From NCBI RefSeq assembly GCF_000264375.1, contig NZ_AJXW01000058.1, forward strand, positions 1 through 56,175: DNA of 56,175 nt. Direction: 5' to 3'. Every line of letters starts with the position of its first letter. The stretch's first letter is position 1. This DNA comes from Rhodanobacter thiooxydans LCS2. GTDB lineage: Bacteria; Pseudomonadota; Gammaproteobacteria; Xanthomonadales; Rhodanobacteraceae. This document shows positions 36,629 to 48,569 of the stretch, in pieces. The position numbers and the translations under genes are program-made. The notes under the pieces were generated by a model, which saw only the letters and a list, made by a program, of their open reading frames with translations, did not search any database and was not told the origin of the DNA.

Positions 36629-36639
36629 GTGCAATGCAC
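36629..36639. promoter_or_regulatory. Palindrome upstream of the phasin gene
   Basis: GTGCA-A-TGCAC is a perfect 5-1-5 palindrome 54 bp before the phasin ATG. TGC/GCA-rich palindromes are bound by PhaR-type repressors of phasin genes; assignment here is by analogy only. Confidence 0.35.
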
Positions 36640-36693
36640 AAAAACTGCTGCTAGAGTGCCTGCCACTACCCCATCCTCAACGAGGACTACGTC

Positions 36694-37083
36694 ATGACGC
36701 AGCAACTCAACACCCAGTTTTTCGCTTTCACCAAGCAGTTCACCGACGGCGCTTTCAAGGCTCAGTCGCTGGCTCTGAAGGGGCTGGAGACGGTCGCCGA
36801 GCTGCAGCTCAAGGCGCTGGAGGAGCAGACCAAGGCCTCCGCCGAGTTCGTCGCCGAGGCGCTGGAAACCCGTGACATCAACGGCCTGCGCGGCCTGTGG
36901 GAAAAGGGCGCCAATCTGGGCCGCGAAAACGCCGAGCGTGCCGTGGCGGTTTCGCAGGAAGTGCTCGCGGTGACCCAGAAGACCGCCGAGTCGCTGAATG
37001 CGCTGGTGCAGGAGCAGCGTCAGGCCGCCAACGACGCCGTTGCGGCGCCGGCCGCCGCCGCCAAGAAGGCGGCCGCCAAGTAA
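36694..37083 (+). CDS. Phasin family protein
   Basis: A 129-residue amphipathic helical protein with the phasin layout: FAFTKQFTDGAFKAQSLALK, long coiled helices, an ALETRDINGLRGLWEKG turn, and an Ala/Lys-rich tail (APAAAAKKAAAK). Phasins coat polyhydroxyalkanoate granules or act as chaperone-like proteins. GAGGA upstream of the ATG supports the start. Monocistronic, with a palindrome upstream and a 13-bp hairpin after it. No PHA synthase is in the window, so a role in PHA storage is only inferred. Confidence 0.88.
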   Translation: MTQQLNTQFFAFTKQFTDGAFKAQSLALKGLETVAELQLKALEEQTKASAEFVAEALETRDINGLRGLWEKGANLGRENAERAVAVSQEVLAVTQKTAESLNALVQEQRQAANDAVAAPAAAAKKAAAK

Positions 37084-37112
37084 TTCCGTACCGTCGCGCC
37101 TCGATGTGATGG

Positions 37113-37143
37113 AACAGGGCCGAACCTCGTGTTCGGCCCTGTT
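37113..37143 (+). terminator. Hairpin terminator after the phasin gene
   Basis: A perfect 13-bp stem, AACAGGGCCGAAC with GTTCGGCCCTGTT, closes a 5-nt loop 30 bp after the stop. The T-run is missing after the stem, so termination may be weaker or partly Rho-dependent. Confidence 0.7.
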
Positions 37144-37228
37144 CGTGTGTGCTGTCGCCACCATACATGTGGCTACCGACCAGGTCACGAATTCGGGCAG
37201 CCGGACGTCATGCCGCAGCCTGCATGGC

Positions 37229-37258
37229 TTGTCGCTGCAATTGACGCACTGATATACT
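37229..37258 (+). promoter_or_regulatory. Promoter of the atp operon
   Basis: TTGTCG (37229-37234), an 18-bp spacer and TATACT (37253-37258) lie 69 bp before the atpI GTG start. It is the only good promoter seen ahead of the nine-gene operon. Confidence 0.6.
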
Positions 37259-37326
37259 TTTACGGATTGGATCGTGGCCCGCAGCTGTATCGGTGCCGCC
37301 TGGTGCAGGCCGCGCGGAGATGCTAC

Positions 37327-37692
37327 GTGCTCAACAGTCTTGCCTCTGGTCGACGCCTCGCCCTGCGCATCATCCTGCTGCAGCTTGCTGCGGCGGTACT
37401 GGTCGGCCTGGTTTTCCTGGCGCTGGGGTATCGCGAAGCGATGGCGGCAGCGGCAGGCGCGACGATGGTGGCGCTGGGTACCGCGCTGATGTCGGCGCGG
37501 TTCTTCAGCGGCGTTAGTGGCGCTGGCGTGGCGTTGGGCCGTCTGCTGACGGGCATGTTCCTGAAATGGATCGTGATCGTCGGGGGGCTGGTCGTGATCC
37601 TGTTCCAATTCGAGTTGCCACCGCTGGCCGCCATTACGGGGTTGGCGGCGGCTTACGCGGTTTATCTGCTGGCGTTCAGATTCAAGGGTTGA
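37327..37692 (+). CDS. atpI: ATP synthase subunit I
   Basis: A 121-residue inner-membrane protein with four hydrophobic helices (ALRIILLQLAAAVLVGLVFL, then MVALGTALMSARFF). AtpI helps assemble the c-ring and is not part of the final enzyme. The GTG at 37327 has GGAG about 8 bases upstream and gives the usual AtpI length; the longer frame back to 37129 crosses the promoter and is rejected. It lies 3 bp before atpB. Confidence 0.82.
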   Translation: MLNSLASGRRLALRIILLQLAAAVLVGLVFLALGYREAMAAAAGATMVALGTALMSARFFSGVSGAGVALGRLLTGMFLKWIVIVGGLVVILFQFELPPLAAITGLAAAYAVYLLAFRFKG

Positions 37693-38520
<828 letters not shown>

Positions 38521-38570
38521 TCGCGTTCGTCGAACCCCTCGCTTCAACCGTTTTGCCTATTCCAGTTTGA

Positions 38571-38882
<312 letters not shown>

Positions 38883-38985
38883 GCAACATCCTCCGGTGGC
38901 GCCGTTGTGGCGCCACCGCGTATCCGATCCGGGCGCCGCGTGATGCCCGGGTCTGTTCCACTTTGCATCTACAGGTAACGCAGCG

Positions 38986-39456
38986 ATGAATTTCAACGCG
39001 ACCTTGATTGGCGAAATGATTTCGTTCGCCATCCTGATCTGGTTCAGCGTCCACTTCATCTGGCCGTATATCAACAAGGCCATTGAGGACCGCCAGATCA
39101 AGATCGCCGAAGGCCTGAACGCCGCCGAGCGCGCCCACGCCGAGCTGAAGAGCGCGGACGTGAAGGTGGCCGGCGAGATCAAGCAGGCCCGGCAGCAGGC
39201 CTCCGAGATCATCGACAAGGCCCAGCAGCAGGCCAACCAGATCATCGACAAGGCCCGTGGCGAAGCGGTTGCCGAGATCAACCGGCTGAAGGCGGCGGCG
39301 CAGGACGACATCGCCTCGATGGCACAGCGTGCGCGCGACCAGCTGCGCGAGCAGGTCGGTGCGCTGGCCGTGCAGGGCGCCAGCAAGATCGTGCAGCGGG
39401 AGGTCGACGCCTCGACGCACAAGGCCCTGCTCGACCAGCTCGCGGCCGAGATCTGA
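38986..39456 (+). CDS. atpF: ATP synthase F0 subunit b
   Basis: A 156-residue peripheral stalk subunit: one N-terminal membrane helix ([19 protein letters not shown]), then a long charged coiled coil ([20 protein letters not shown]) that dimerises and holds the F1 head through subunit delta. Length equals E. coli AtpF. The 103-bp gap from atpE contains a GC-rich inverted-repeat-like segment (GTGGCGCC..GGCGCCAC, 38896-38917). Only 3 bp separate it from atpH. Confidence 0.96.
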   Translation: MNFNATLIGEMISFAILIWFSVHFIWPYINKAIEDRQIKIAEGLNAAERAHAELKSADVKVAGEIKQARQQASEIIDKAQQQANQIIDKARGEAVAEINRLKAAAQDDIASMAQRARDQLREQVGALAVQGASKIVQREVDASTHKALLDQLAAEI

Positions 39457-39459
39457 TCT

Positions 39460-39993
39460 ATGGCTCAGGCAATCACCCTCGCCCGCCCGTATGCCCGTGC
39501 CGCGTTCGAAGTGGCGCATGCGGCTGGCACGCTGGCCGCATGGTCGCAGGCGCTGGCGTTCGCCGCCGCGGTGGCGAAGGATCCGCGCGTGGCCGGTTTC
39601 GGCAACGACCCACGGGTGTTGCCGGCGCAGCTGGTGGCGCTGCACCTGCCGCCCGACGTGGCCGCCGACAGCCCGTTTAGGCGCTTCCTCGCCGAGATGG
39701 CGGAGCAGCGCCGGCTGGTGCTGCTGCCGGAAGTGGCCGAGCTGTTCGAGGCGTTCAAGCGTGAATCCGAGTCGCAGCTGCTGGTCAAGGTGACCAGCGC
39801 GATGGCGCTGGACGCGGCACAGGCCGAACAGCTGAAGGTCTCGTTGAAGCGCCGCTTCAAGCGCGAGATCGAACTGGATACCCGGGTCGACGCTTCGCTG
39901 CTGGCCGGCGTGGTGATCGATACCGGCAGCGAGGTGATCGACGGTTCCGCGCGTGGGCGGCTTGCAAAACTGGCCAGCACGCTGAGCCATTAG
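39460..39993 (+). CDS. atpH: ATP synthase F1 subunit delta
   Basis: A 177-residue subunit joining the F1 head to the b-dimer stalk. It starts MAQAITLARPYARAAFEVAH, the conserved delta/OSCP N-terminus, and ends with DASLLAGVVIDTGSEVIDGS, the conserved C-terminal strand region. It follows atpF after 3 bp. A 151-bp gap with two composite palindromic repeats separates it from atpA. Confidence 0.96.
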   Translation: MAQAITLARPYARAAFEVAHAAGTLAAWSQALAFAAAVAKDPRVAGFGNDPRVLPAQLVALHLPPDVAADSPFRRFLAEMAEQRRLVLLPEVAELFEAFKRESESQLLVKVTSAMALDAAQAEQLKVSLKRRFKREIELDTRVDASLLAGVVIDTGSEVIDGSARGRLAKLASTLSH

Positions 39994-39998
39994 TTTCA

Positions 39999-40109
39999 CG
40001 CGAAGTTCCATTTCGCGTAGAGCAAAACCCGACCACCCATGGCCGGACAAATTTAGGCAGGCGCGAAGTCGTTTCGCGAAGAGCAAAACCGGCCATCCAT
40101 GACCGGACT
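39999..40109 (+). repeat. Tandem composite palindromic repeats between atpH and atpA
   Basis: Two copies (39999-40049 and 40062-40109) share the order CGCGAA...TTCGCG hairpin, AGAGCAAAACC spacer, then a CCGGCCATCCATGaCCGG-type palindrome. The same second palindrome occurs after atpG and after atpC. Transcribed within the operon, they will form RNA hairpins ahead of atpA. Confidence 0.75.
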
Positions 40110-40144
40110 CTTCAAAAGAGAATTCAATTTCGGGATAGGCAACC

Positions 40145-41695
40145 ATGTCCAGCAGCACACTGAATCCGTCCGAGATCAGCGAACTGATCAAGAGCCGCAT
40201 CGAGCAGTTCAAGCTCGGCGCGGAAGCGCGCAACGAGGGCACCATCATCAGCGTGTCCGACGGCATCGTGCGCATCCACGGCCTGGCCGATGTGATGCAG
40301 GGCGAAATGATCGAGCTGCCGGGCAATGCGTTCGCACTGGCGCTGAACCTCGAGCGTGACTCGGTCGGCGCGGTGGTGCTGGGCGAATACCAGCACCTGC
40401 GCGAAGGCGATACCGCCAAGACCACCGGCCGCATCCTCGAAGTGCCGGTCGGCCCGGAGCTGCTCGGCCGCGTGGTCGACGCGCTGGGCAACCCGATCGA
40501 CGGCAAGGGCCCGGTCAACGCCAAGCTCAACGCGCCGATCGAGAAGGTCGCGCCGGGCGTGATCTGGCGCAAGTCGGTCGACCAGCCACTGCAGACCGGC
40601 TACAAGTCGGTCGACGCGATGATCCCGGTCGGCCGCGGCCAGCGCGAGTTGATCATCGGCGACCGCCAGACCGGCAAGACCGCGCTGGCGATCGACGCGA
40701 TCATCGCGCAGAAGGATTCCGGCATTAAGTGCATCTACGTCGCCATCGGCCAGAAGCGCTCGTCGATCGCCAACGTGGTGCGCAAGCTCGACGAGAACGG
40801 CGCGCTGGCCAACACCATCATCGTGGTCGCCTCGGCGTCCGAGTCGGCTGCGCTGCAGTACGTCGCGCCGTACTCCGGCTGCGCGATGGGCGAATACTTC
40901 CGCGATCGCGGCGAAGACGCGCTGATCGTCTATGACGACTTGTCCAAGCAGGCCGTGGCCTACCGCCAGATTTCGCTGCTGCTGAAGCGCCCGCCGGGCC
41001 GCGAGGCATACCCGGGCGACGTGTTCTATCTCCACTCGCGCCTGCTCGAGCGCGCCTCGCGCGTGTCCGAGGAGTACGTCGAGAAGTTCACCCACGGTGA
41101 AGTGAAGGGCAAGACCGGTTCGCTGACCGCGCTGCCGATCATCGAGACCCAGGGCGGCGATGTTTCCGCGTTCGTGCCGACCAACGTGATCTCGATCACC
41201 GACGGCCAGATCTTCCTGGAGACCGACCTGTTCAATGCCGGCATCCGTCCGGCCGTGAACGCTGGTATCTCGGTGTCCCGCGTCGGCGGCGCCGCGCAGA
41301 CCAAGATCGTCAAGAAGCTGTCCGGTGGCGTGAAGCTGGCGCTGGCCCAGTTCCGCGAGCTGGCTGCGTTCGCGCAGTTCGCCTCGGACCTGGACCCGGC
41401 CACCCGCGCCCAGCTGGATCGCGGCCAGCGCGTCACCGAGCTGATGAAACAGAAGCAGTATTCGCCGCTGTCGATCGCCGAGCTGGCGCTGTCGGTGTAC
41501 GCCGCCGAGCAGGGCTACCTGGACGACCTGCCGGTGAACCAGGTGCTGGCGTTCGAGAAGGGCCTGCACGCGTTCATGCACCAGAACCACGGCGACCTCA
41601 TGAAGACCATCGTGGCCACCGGCAACTGGGACAAGGATATCGAGGCCGTGTTCAAGGCCTCGCTGGACGAGTACAAGAAGACCGGCAGCTGGTAA
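40145..41695 (+). CDS. atpA: ATP synthase F1 subunit alpha
   Basis: A 516-residue non-catalytic nucleotide-binding subunit of F1. Walker A is [13 protein letters not shown] (about residue 170), and the alpha signature [13 protein letters not shown] (about residue 365) holds the arginine finger region. Beta-barrel N-terminal and helical C-terminal domains are complete. ATG at 40145, length normal. Confidence 0.98.
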   Translation: MSSSTLNPSEISELIKSRIEQFKLGAEARNEGTIISVSDGIVRIHGLADVMQGEMIELPGNAFALALNLERDSVGAVVLGEYQHLREGDTAKTTGRILEVPVGPELLGRVVDALGNPIDGKGPVNAKLNAPIEKVAPGVIWRKSVDQPLQTGYKSVDAMIPVGRGQRELIIGDRQTGKTALAIDAIIAQKDSGIKCIYVAIGQKRSSIANVVRKLDENGALANTIIVVASASESAALQYVAPYSGCAMGEYFRDRGEDALIVYDDLSKQAVAYRQISLLLKRPPGREAYPGDVFYLHSRLLERASRVSEEYVEKFTHGEVKGKTGSLTALPIIETQGGDVSAFVPTNVISITDGQIFLETDLFNAGIRPAVNAGISVSRVGGAAQTKIVKKLSGGVKLALAQFRELAAFAQFASDLDPATRAQLDRGQRVTELMKQKQYSPLSIAELALSVYAAEQGYLDDLPVNQVLAFEKGLHAFMHQNHGDLMKTIVATGNWDKDIEAVFKASLDEYKKTGSW

Positions 41696-41699
41696 ATGC

Positions 41700-41811
41700 A
41701 GGGAATCGAGAATAGGAAATAGAGAATAGGAAGAGCAGCATCATGCAGCTTTCACTATTCCTGATTCTCTACTCCCTATTCCCTTCGAAGCGAGCATAGC
41801 GAGCGAGACCA
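41700..41811 (+). repeat. ATTC-type inverted-repeat element forming the atpG leader
   Basis: GGGAATCGAGAATAGG-type sequence (41700-41731) is mirrored by CTATTCCTGATTCTC...CCCTATTCCC (41754-41783). It is followed by TTCGAAGCGAGCATAGCGAGCGAGACC up to the atpG start, read here in two parts. A related element with the same GAGCnTAGCGAG end precedes atpC, so this is a dispersed element, not a chance hairpin. Confidence 0.7.
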
Positions 41812-42729
41812 ATGGCAAGCGGACGCGAAATCAAAACCAAGATCAAGAGCACGCAGAACATGCGCAAGGTGACGCGCGCGCTCGAGATGGTCTCGGCCTC
41901 GAAGATCCGCAAGGCGCAGGATCTGATGAAGGCCTCGCGCCCGTATGCGCGCTCGATGCGCAAGGTGATCGCGCATGTGGCGCAGGCCAGCACCGATTTC
42001 AGCCATCCGTTCCTGGTCCAGCGTGACAACGTGGCGCGGGTCGGCTACATCGTGGTGTCGACCGACCGCGGCCTGTGCGGCGGCCTCAACTCCAACCTGT
42101 TCCGCCGCCTGCTGCCGGCGATCGCCGAGTGGCAGAAGCAGGGCGTGCAGGTGGACGTGGTGGCGATCGGCCAGAAGGCCGTGGCGTTCTTCCGCCGCAT
42201 CAAGGGTGTCAACCTGGTCGGCAGCGTCAGCCACCTCGGTGAGAAGCCCAAGCTCGAGCAACTGGTCGGCGTGATCAAGGTGATGATGGACGCCTACCAG
42301 GCCAACGGCCTGGACCGCGTGTTCCTCGCCTACAACGACTTCGTCAACACCATGACGCAGAAGCCGACCGTCGACGCACTGCTGCCGTTGCCGCTGGTGG
42401 CTGCGGAGATGGAAGCGCACCAGGACGCGGGCGAGTCGGCCTATGCCGGGGTCAAGCTGGAGTCGGGCCACGATTGGGACTACCTCTACGAGCCGGATGC
42501 GCAGACCGTGCTGGAGCACGTGCTGACCCGCTACATCGAGTCGGTGGTGTACCAGGCGGCGCTGGAGAACCTGGCCAGCGAGCACGCCGCGCGCATGGTG
42601 GCGATGAAGAGCGCGTCGGACAACGCGAACAAGGTGATCGACGAGCTGACGCTGATCTACAACAAGGCGCGCCAGGCTGCGATCACCCAGGAAATTTCGG
42701 AAATCGTCGGCGGCGCAGCGGCGGTATAA
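41812..42729 (+). CDS. atpG: ATP synthase F1 subunit gamma
   Basis: A 305-residue rotor shaft subunit. The conserved ends are clear: [20 protein letters not shown] at the start and [20 protein letters not shown] near the end, with [13 protein letters not shown] in the middle. It is somewhat longer than the E. coli protein (287 residues), owing to an insert of about 15-20 residues around 200-230 ([20 protein letters not shown]). The ATG follows the repeat-derived leader directly, with no strong SD apart from GCGAGCGAGACC. Confidence 0.97.
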   Translation: MASGREIKTKIKSTQNMRKVTRALEMVSASKIRKAQDLMKASRPYARSMRKVIAHVAQASTDFSHPFLVQRDNVARVGYIVVSTDRGLCGGLNSNLFRRLLPAIAEWQKQGVQVDVVAIGQKAVAFFRRIKGVNLVGSVSHLGEKPKLEQLVGVIKVMMDAYQANGLDRVFLAYNDFVNTMTQKPTVDALLPLPLVAAEMEAHQDAGESAYAGVKLESGHDWDYLYEPDAQTVLEHVLTRYIESVVYQAALENLASEHAARMVAMKSASDNANKVIDELTLIYNKARQAAITQEISEIVGGAAAV

Positions 42730-42748
42730 GTGCGATCGGCTGAACTAA

Positions 42749-42801
42749 TGCGATCGTCCCCGATCGCAAAACAGGATCAAAAGGCGGCCATCCGTGGCCG
42801 C
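42749..42801 (+). repeat. Composite palindromic repeat between atpG and atpD
   Basis: TGCGATCG-tccc-CGATCGCA (42749-42768), spacer with GATCAAAAG, then GCGGCCATCCGTGGCCGC (42784-42801). Same two-hairpin layout as the atpH-atpA and post-atpC copies, with a different first hairpin. Confidence 0.75.
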
Positions 42802-42854
42802 ACTTCCAGTAAGAGCGACGTTTCATTGGCGCTTTGTACAAATCGAAATCTTAA

Positions 42855-44291
<1,437 letters not shown>

Positions 44292-44296
44292 CCCTG

Positions 44297-44412
44297 AAGC
44301 CGGGATTCGGGATCTGCGATTCTGGATTCGTTGAGCTGCGTCATCGCGCTTTTGACGAATCCCCCATCGCGAATCTCGAATCCCGTTCGACCGAGCGTAG
44401 CGAGAGAGAACC
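44297..44412 (+). repeat. ATTC-type inverted-repeat element forming the atpC leader
   Basis: CGGGATTCGGGATctGCGAT (from 44301) is mirrored by ATCGCGAATCTCGAATCCCG (to about 44386), with GGATTCGT/ACGAATCC inside. It ends TTCGACCGAGCGTAGCGAG then AGAGAACC directly at the atpC ATG, like the atpG leader element. Confidence 0.7.
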
Positions 44413-44838
44413 ATGACCCACACCATTCGCGTCGACATCGTCAGTGCCGAAGCCGAGATCTTTTCCGGCGACGCGACGATGGTCGTTGCCACCGGCGAAG
44501 TCGGCGAGCTCGGCATCACGCCGCGCCATGCGCCGCTGATTACCCGCCTCAAGCCAGGCCACGTCGATGTGCTGCTGGCCGGCGGCGAGCGCCAGCAGTT
44601 CTGGATTTCCGGCGGCATGCTGGAAGTGCAGCCGCAGGTGGTCACCGTGTTGGCCGACACCGCCGCCCGCGCCGCCGACCTGGACGAGGCCTCCGCGCAG
44701 CGCGCCAAGAAGGAAGCCGAGGACGCGCTGGCCAACCGCAGTGACGCGATGGAAATCGCCGAGGCGCAGGTCAAGCTGGCCGAGGCGATCACCCAGCTGC
44801 AGGCGCTGGAGCGGCTGCGCAAGAGCCTCAAGCACTGA
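44413..44838 (+). CDS. atpC: ATP synthase F1 subunit epsilon
   Basis: A 141-residue rotor subunit that couples gamma to the c-ring and can inhibit ATP hydrolysis. The N-terminal beta-sandwich ([54 protein letters not shown]) is followed by the two C-terminal helices ([16 protein letters not shown] onward). Last gene of the operon; two more palindromic repeats follow. Confidence 0.97.
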   Translation: MTHTIRVDIVSAEAEIFSGDATMVVATGEVGELGITPRHAPLITRLKPGHVDVLLAGGERQQFWISGGMLEVQPQVVTVLADTAARAADLDEASAQRAKKEAEDALANRSDAMEIAEAQVKLAEAITQLQALERLRKSLKH

Positions 44839-44842
44839 GCTT

Positions 44843-44954
44843 TTGCGATCATCCCTGATCGCGAAGATCAAACGGGTGGCCATCCATGGAAATGAAGTTC
44901 GTGCGCTCATCCATGAGTGCAGAGCGAGATCAAAAGGCGGCCATCCATGGCCGC
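44843..44954 (+). repeat. Composite palindromic repeats after atpC
   Basis: TTGCGATC/GATCGCGAA hairpin, then GATCAAACGGGTGGCCATCC (first copy, to about 44890), followed by a second copy ending AGATCAAAAG and the perfect palindrome GCGGCCATCCATGGCCGC (44937-44954). They may also serve to end the atp transcript, as no ordinary terminator is seen. Confidence 0.7.
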
Positions 44955-45059
44955 GCTTTCAATAGAAGCGGTCGCTTCGATGAATATCGCGGAAAAGAAC
45001 GCTGGCCTTGTGCCGGCGTTTTTGCATTGGCATGATGCGCTCTTGGCAGCACAGGGAAG

Positions 45060-45602
45060 ATGCCGATGACAGGGCCGATGTTCACTTTCCGCCACGGCGG
45101 CTGCGTGCTGTCGCTGCTGCTGGCCGGTTGCGTCGCGCCGCGCCAGCAACCACCGCCGCCGGCCATCGGCGATGCGTCATGGCGGATGGTGGTGCCGCCC
45201 GGTACGGTGCGCTACCCGCTGGCGCTGGGCGAGGTGTCCAGCGGCGCCACGCCGTTTCGACGTGTGGCACCGGCGTATCCGCCCGATCGGCTGGCCAGCT
45301 GTCCGCCGCCGCAGGAAGTGCCGGCATTGCTGATCGTCGATGGGCAGGGCAAGGTCGGCGAAGTGCGCGTGACAGGTGAGCCGCAGGCTGATGCAGGCCG
45401 CCAGGCCTTCATCGACGCCGTGCGCGCGGCCGCGCTGCAGTGGCAGTTCAGTCCGCTGACGATCAACCGCTGGGCCGCCGATGCCGATGGCAACAGCCAC
45501 GTGGTGGACAGCGAGACGAAACCGTTCAGCTTGGCCTACGTATTCCGCTTCGAATGCCATGCCGGCAAGCCCACGGTGTCGGCCGCGACGACGAAGCCCT
45601 GA
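45060..45602 (+). CDS. Lipoprotein with TonB-C-like domain
   Basis: A 180-residue predicted lipoprotein. The signal peptide ends in a lipobox, LSLLLAGC (Cys about residue 24), followed by a proline-rich linker ([10 protein letters not shown]). The C-terminal domain has the [15 protein letters not shown] start and the [20 protein letters not shown] strand-turn-strand seen in TonB C-terminal-like domains, ending [10 protein letters not shown]. Function unknown; probably envelope-located. AGGGAAG precedes the ATG; Met codons at 45066 and 45078 are alternatives. Confidence 0.75.
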   Translation: MPMTGPMFTFRHGGCVLSLLLAGCVAPRQQPPPPAIGDASWRMVVPPGTVRYPLALGEVSSGATPFRRVAPAYPPDRLASCPPPQEVPALLIVDGQGKVGEVRVTGEPQADAGRQAFIDAVRAAALQWQFSPLTINRWAADADGNSHVVDSETKPFSLAYVFRFECHAGKPTVSAATTKP

Positions 45603-45678
45603 GTCAGCTGTCCGCCATCGTCCGCGGCCGGCGGGCTGCTATGCTTTTTTCAATCAGGACGCGCCAAGGCTTTCTTCC

Positions 45679-47049
45679 ATGAACCTAGCTCCGCTCCACG
45701 TCATCGTTCTCGCCGCCGGCGCCGGCACGCGGATGAAATCGAATCGGGCGAAGGTGCTGATGCCGCTGGCCGGCCGGCCGTTGCTGGCGCACGTACTGGC
45801 CACCGCGCGCGCGCTGCAGCCGACGGCGATCCATGTGGTGTATGGCCATTGCGGCGAGCAGGTGCGTGCGGCGTTCGTCGGCCAGGACGATCTGCGCTGG
45901 GTGCTGCAGGCCGAGCGGCTGGGCACCGGCCATGCGGTGGAACAGGCGCTGGGCGAGATACCCGATGGCGCGCGCGTGCTGGTGCTCTACGGCGATGTGC
46001 CGCTGACCCGGGCCGACACCCTGCGGCAGCTGGCGGAGGCGCAGGGAGGCTTCAGCCTGCTCACCATGCGCCTGGCCGATCCGAGCGGCTATGGCCGCGT
46101 GCAGTGCGACGGCAACGGCCATGTGCGGGCGGTGGTCGAGGAAAAGGATGCCGACGAGGAGCAGCGTGCCATCAACCTGGTCAACACCGGCATCCTCGTC
46201 GCGTCTGCCGCCGCACTGCGCGTCTGGATCGCGGGGCTCGACCGTGACAATGCGCAGGGCGAGTACTACCTCACCGACATCTTCGCGATGGCGAGCGAGG
46301 AGAAGCGACCCGCGCTCAGCGTGGAGTGCGCCGATCCGGTGGAGGCGTCGGGCGCGAACGATGCGCTGCAGCTCGCGGGGCTGGAAGCCGAGTACCGCCA
46401 GCGTGCGGCGCGTGCCCTGATGCGCGATGGGGTGCGCCTGGCCGATCCCCTGCGCATCGACGTGCGCGGCACGGTCGACAGCGGCCACGACGTCGAGCTG
46501 GACATCGACGTGATCCTCGAAGGCCGCGTGGCGCTCGGTGACGAGGTACGCGTCGGCGCGTTCACCCGGCTGAAGGACGTCCAGCTGGCCGCCGGCACGG
46601 TGGTGCTGACGCACTGCGACCTCGACGGCGTGGTCACCCACGGCCCGTGCACGATCGGCCCGTTCGCGCGGCTGCGCCCCGGCACCGAACTCGACGCCGG
46701 CGTGCACGTCGGCAACTTCGTCGAAACCAAGAAGACGCACCTGGGCGAAGGCAGCAAGGCCAACCACCTCAGCTACCTCGGCGACACCGTGGTGGGCCGC
46801 GGCGTCAACATCGGCGCCGGCACCATCACCTGCAACTACGACGGCGTGAACAAGTTCGCCACGCGCATCGGCGATGGCGCCTTCATCGGCTCCAACAGCG
46901 CGCTGGTGGCTCCGGTGACGATTGGCGCGCAGGCCACCATCGGCGCCGGCTCGGTGATCACCCGCGATGCGCCGAACGGGGAACTCACCGTGGCGCGCGG
47001 CAGGCAGCAGACGTTTCCCGGCTGGAAGCGGCCGGTGAAGCAGGGGTGA
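45679..47049 (+). CDS. glmU: Bifunctional UDP-GlcNAc pyrophosphorylase / GlcN-1-P acetyltransferase
   Basis: A 456-residue enzyme making UDP-N-acetylglucosamine for peptidoglycan and LPS. The N-terminal uridyltransferase has [17 protein letters not shown] and YGDVPL. The C-terminal left-handed beta-helix acetyltransferase has [20 protein letters not shown] and [16 protein letters not shown] (catalytic His and acetyl-CoA site region). The Met at 45679 gives the standard N-terminus; the long upstream frame is a shadow of the lipoprotein gene. The position after the atp operon is common in gammaproteobacteria. Confidence 0.98.
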   Translation: MNLAPLHVIVLAAGAGTRMKSNRAKVLMPLAGRPLLAHVLATARALQPTAIHVVYGHCGEQVRAAFVGQDDLRWVLQAERLGTGHAVEQALGEIPDGARVLVLYGDVPLTRADTLRQLAEAQGGFSLLTMRLADPSGYGRVQCDGNGHVRAVVEEKDADEEQRAINLVNTGILVASAAALRVWIAGLDRDNAQGEYYLTDIFAMASEEKRPALSVECADPVEASGANDALQLAGLEAEYRQRAARALMRDGVRLADPLRIDVRGTVDSGHDVELDIDVILEGRVALGDEVRVGAFTRLKDVQLAAGTVVLTHCDLDGVVTHGPCTIGPFARLRPGTELDAGVHVGNFVETKKTHLGEGSKANHLSYLGDTVVGRGVNIGAGTITCNYDGVNKFATRIGDGAFIGSNSALVAPVTIGAQATIGAGSVITRDAPNGELTVARGRQQTFPGWKRPVKQG

Positions 47050-47111
47050 GCGAAGAGGAGTGAGAGAAGGCAGCGGCGGAGCGCGCTTCGGGCTTTTCTC
47101 CCAGTCCTCGC

Positions 47112-48101
47112 TTACGCGTAACGCCAGCCGTCGATCTCCACCAGCAGCTCGCGGCGGCAGATGTCGCCGTGCAGCAGCAGTGTCGGCACGCCGGGCAGGC
47201 GGCGTTGCACGAACGCGCGCACACGTGCGGCGTCGGCGCCGTGGCGCACGTAGATCTTCAGCGGGGACTGGCCGTCGAAGCCCGTTGCCATGCCGGCGCT
47301 GGCCAGCAGCGCCTCGAGATTGAGCAGGGTTTCCTCCAGCTGCGCGTTGAGATCGTCCTGGTGCGCCGACGCGTGGCCGACGACCGCGGCGGTGCCGGAG
47401 ATCGCCAGCACGTCCTGCGCCGGCAGCAGCATGGCGCGGGCGAAGCTGGGCGGGGTGCGGCCGTACTGCCGCGGGTAGCGCCAGGCGCTGACCTGGCGCG
47501 GATTTTCCACGCGCATGCCGGGCTGGTCGCTGGCCAGCAGGTAGACCTGCAGGCGGCGCCCGTCGCCGTGATGACCGATCGCGGTGGCGGCGGGGAAGCC
47601 CTCGGCGAAGAAGTCGCCCATGCCGGCGGCGCGGCCGTCGCAGAAGTGCTTGTAGCGCTCGGCGTCGCCTTCGCCGTGGTTGATCGCGCCGAGGTAGTTC
47701 CACACGCGCAGTACGTGTCGCGCCTCGCGCATGGCTACGAAGCGGTGCAGCTGTTCGTAGGCCAGCCGCGCCGTGGCGGTCGGGCCGCCGTGTTCGCGTT
47801 CGTCCAGTTCGATCGCCGCGAACAGCCAGCCGCCGCCGGCGGACCAGCACAGCGCGCCGTCGCGGCCGCAGCTGACCGGCGCATTGACCTGCCACAGCTC
47901 CAGCGGCGCAGGCGCATCGAAGGTTTCCAGCGCCACCTGCAGGCAGCGCGGGTCGGTACTGGCCGGGGTGCTGACGCCGAAGCCGAGCAAGGCCAGCGTA
48001 CCGGGTTCGGCCAGCAGTGCGCTGGCCGCGCCGGCGCGGTAGCACACCTGCAGCGCGCGGCGCGGCAGCGGATCGATCTGGGGGTTTTCACAGCCCTGCA
48101 T
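47112..48101 (-). CDS. xanB2: XanB2-like chorismatase (3-/4-hydroxybenzoate synthase)
   Basis: A 329-residue RidA-like-fold enzyme that hydrolyses chorismate to hydroxybenzoates, giving the aromatic starter of xanthomonadin and a ubiquinone precursor. Family markers: RVWNYLGAINHGEGDAERYK, HFCDGRAAGM, VYLLASDQPG, and the C-terminal SGTAAVVGHASAHQDDLNAQ, LLNLEALLASAG. The start at 48101 (MQGCENPQIDPLPRRALQV) gives the XanB2 length; a GTG extension to 48158 would cross the promoter of the divergent ACP gene. Divergent placement beside pigment-type biosynthesis genes strongly supports the assignment. Confidence 0.88.
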   Translation of the reverse strand: MQGCENPQIDPLPRRALQVCYRAGAASALLAEPGTLALLGFGVSTPASTDPRCLQVALETFDAPAPLELWQVNAPVSCGRDGALCWSAGGGWLFAAIELDEREHGGPTATARLAYEQLHRFVAMREARHVLRVWNYLGAINHGEGDAERYKHFCDGRAAGMGDFFAEGFPAATAIGHHGDGRRLQVYLLASDQPGMRVENPRQVSAWRYPRQYGRTPPSFARAMLLPAQDVLAISGTAAVVGHASAHQDDLNAQLEETLLNLEALLASAGMATGFDGQSPLKIYVRHGADAARVRAFVQRRLPGVPTLLLHGDICRRELLVEIDGWRYA

Positions 48102-48136
48102 ATGGCTTGCAACCGGGAACGACAGGGGCGCTATGT

Positions 48137-48142
48137 TACACT
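48137..48142 (+). promoter_or_regulatory. -10 element of the pigment operon
   Basis: TACACT lies 55 bp before the ACP start in the 95-bp gap between the divergent xanB2 and ACP genes. No good -35 is seen. Confidence 0.35.
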
Positions 48143-48196
48143 CCGCGACCACTGCCACCGGGGGGGAGGCAATGCATTCAGTGTACGGAACCGAGC

Positions 48197-48466
48197 ATGG
48201 CGGAACAGACAGCGACGCAGCACGAATTGGCTATCCTGGTCGTGGCATGCCTGAATCTCGACTCCGTCACCCCCGAACAGATCGACCCGGATGCACCGCT
48301 GTTCGGCGGCGAGCTGGGGCTGGATTCGATCGACGCGCTGGAAATCGCCCTGGCCGTGTCCAAGCGCTACGGCTTCCAGTTGCGCTCGGACAACCCCGGC
48401 AACCGACAGATCTTCACCAGCCTGCGCACGCTGTCCGCGCATGTCGAGAAGAACCGCGCCGGTTGA
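48197..48466 (+). CDS. Acyl carrier protein of the aryl-polyene cluster
   Basis: An 89-residue ACP with the phosphopantetheine serine in LGLDSIDALEIAL (Ser about residue 39). It carries the growing polyene chain in this cluster. GGAA upstream of the ATG at 48197; longer frames are shadows. First plus-strand gene of the biosynthesis operon; the gap to the next gene is 103 bp. Confidence 0.93.
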   Translation: MAEQTATQHELAILVVACLNLDSVTPEQIDPDAPLFGGELGLDSIDALEIALAVSKRYGFQLRSDNPGNRQIFTSLRTLSAHVEKNRAG

Positions 48467-48569
48467 AGCCGGCGGTTCGACCCGGCGGCGTGCACCACGC
48501 TTCCTTCATGCGGCGTTCCATCGCCCGTGGCAGGCTCAAGGTTCCGGCGGAGCCGATGCGGAACCCGGC

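Noticed and set aside
38896..38917. GTGGCGCC/GGCGCCAC inverted repeat between atpE and atpF as a terminator
   Set aside because: There is no T-run and it lies inside an operon that must be read through; it is at most a processing or stability hairpin.
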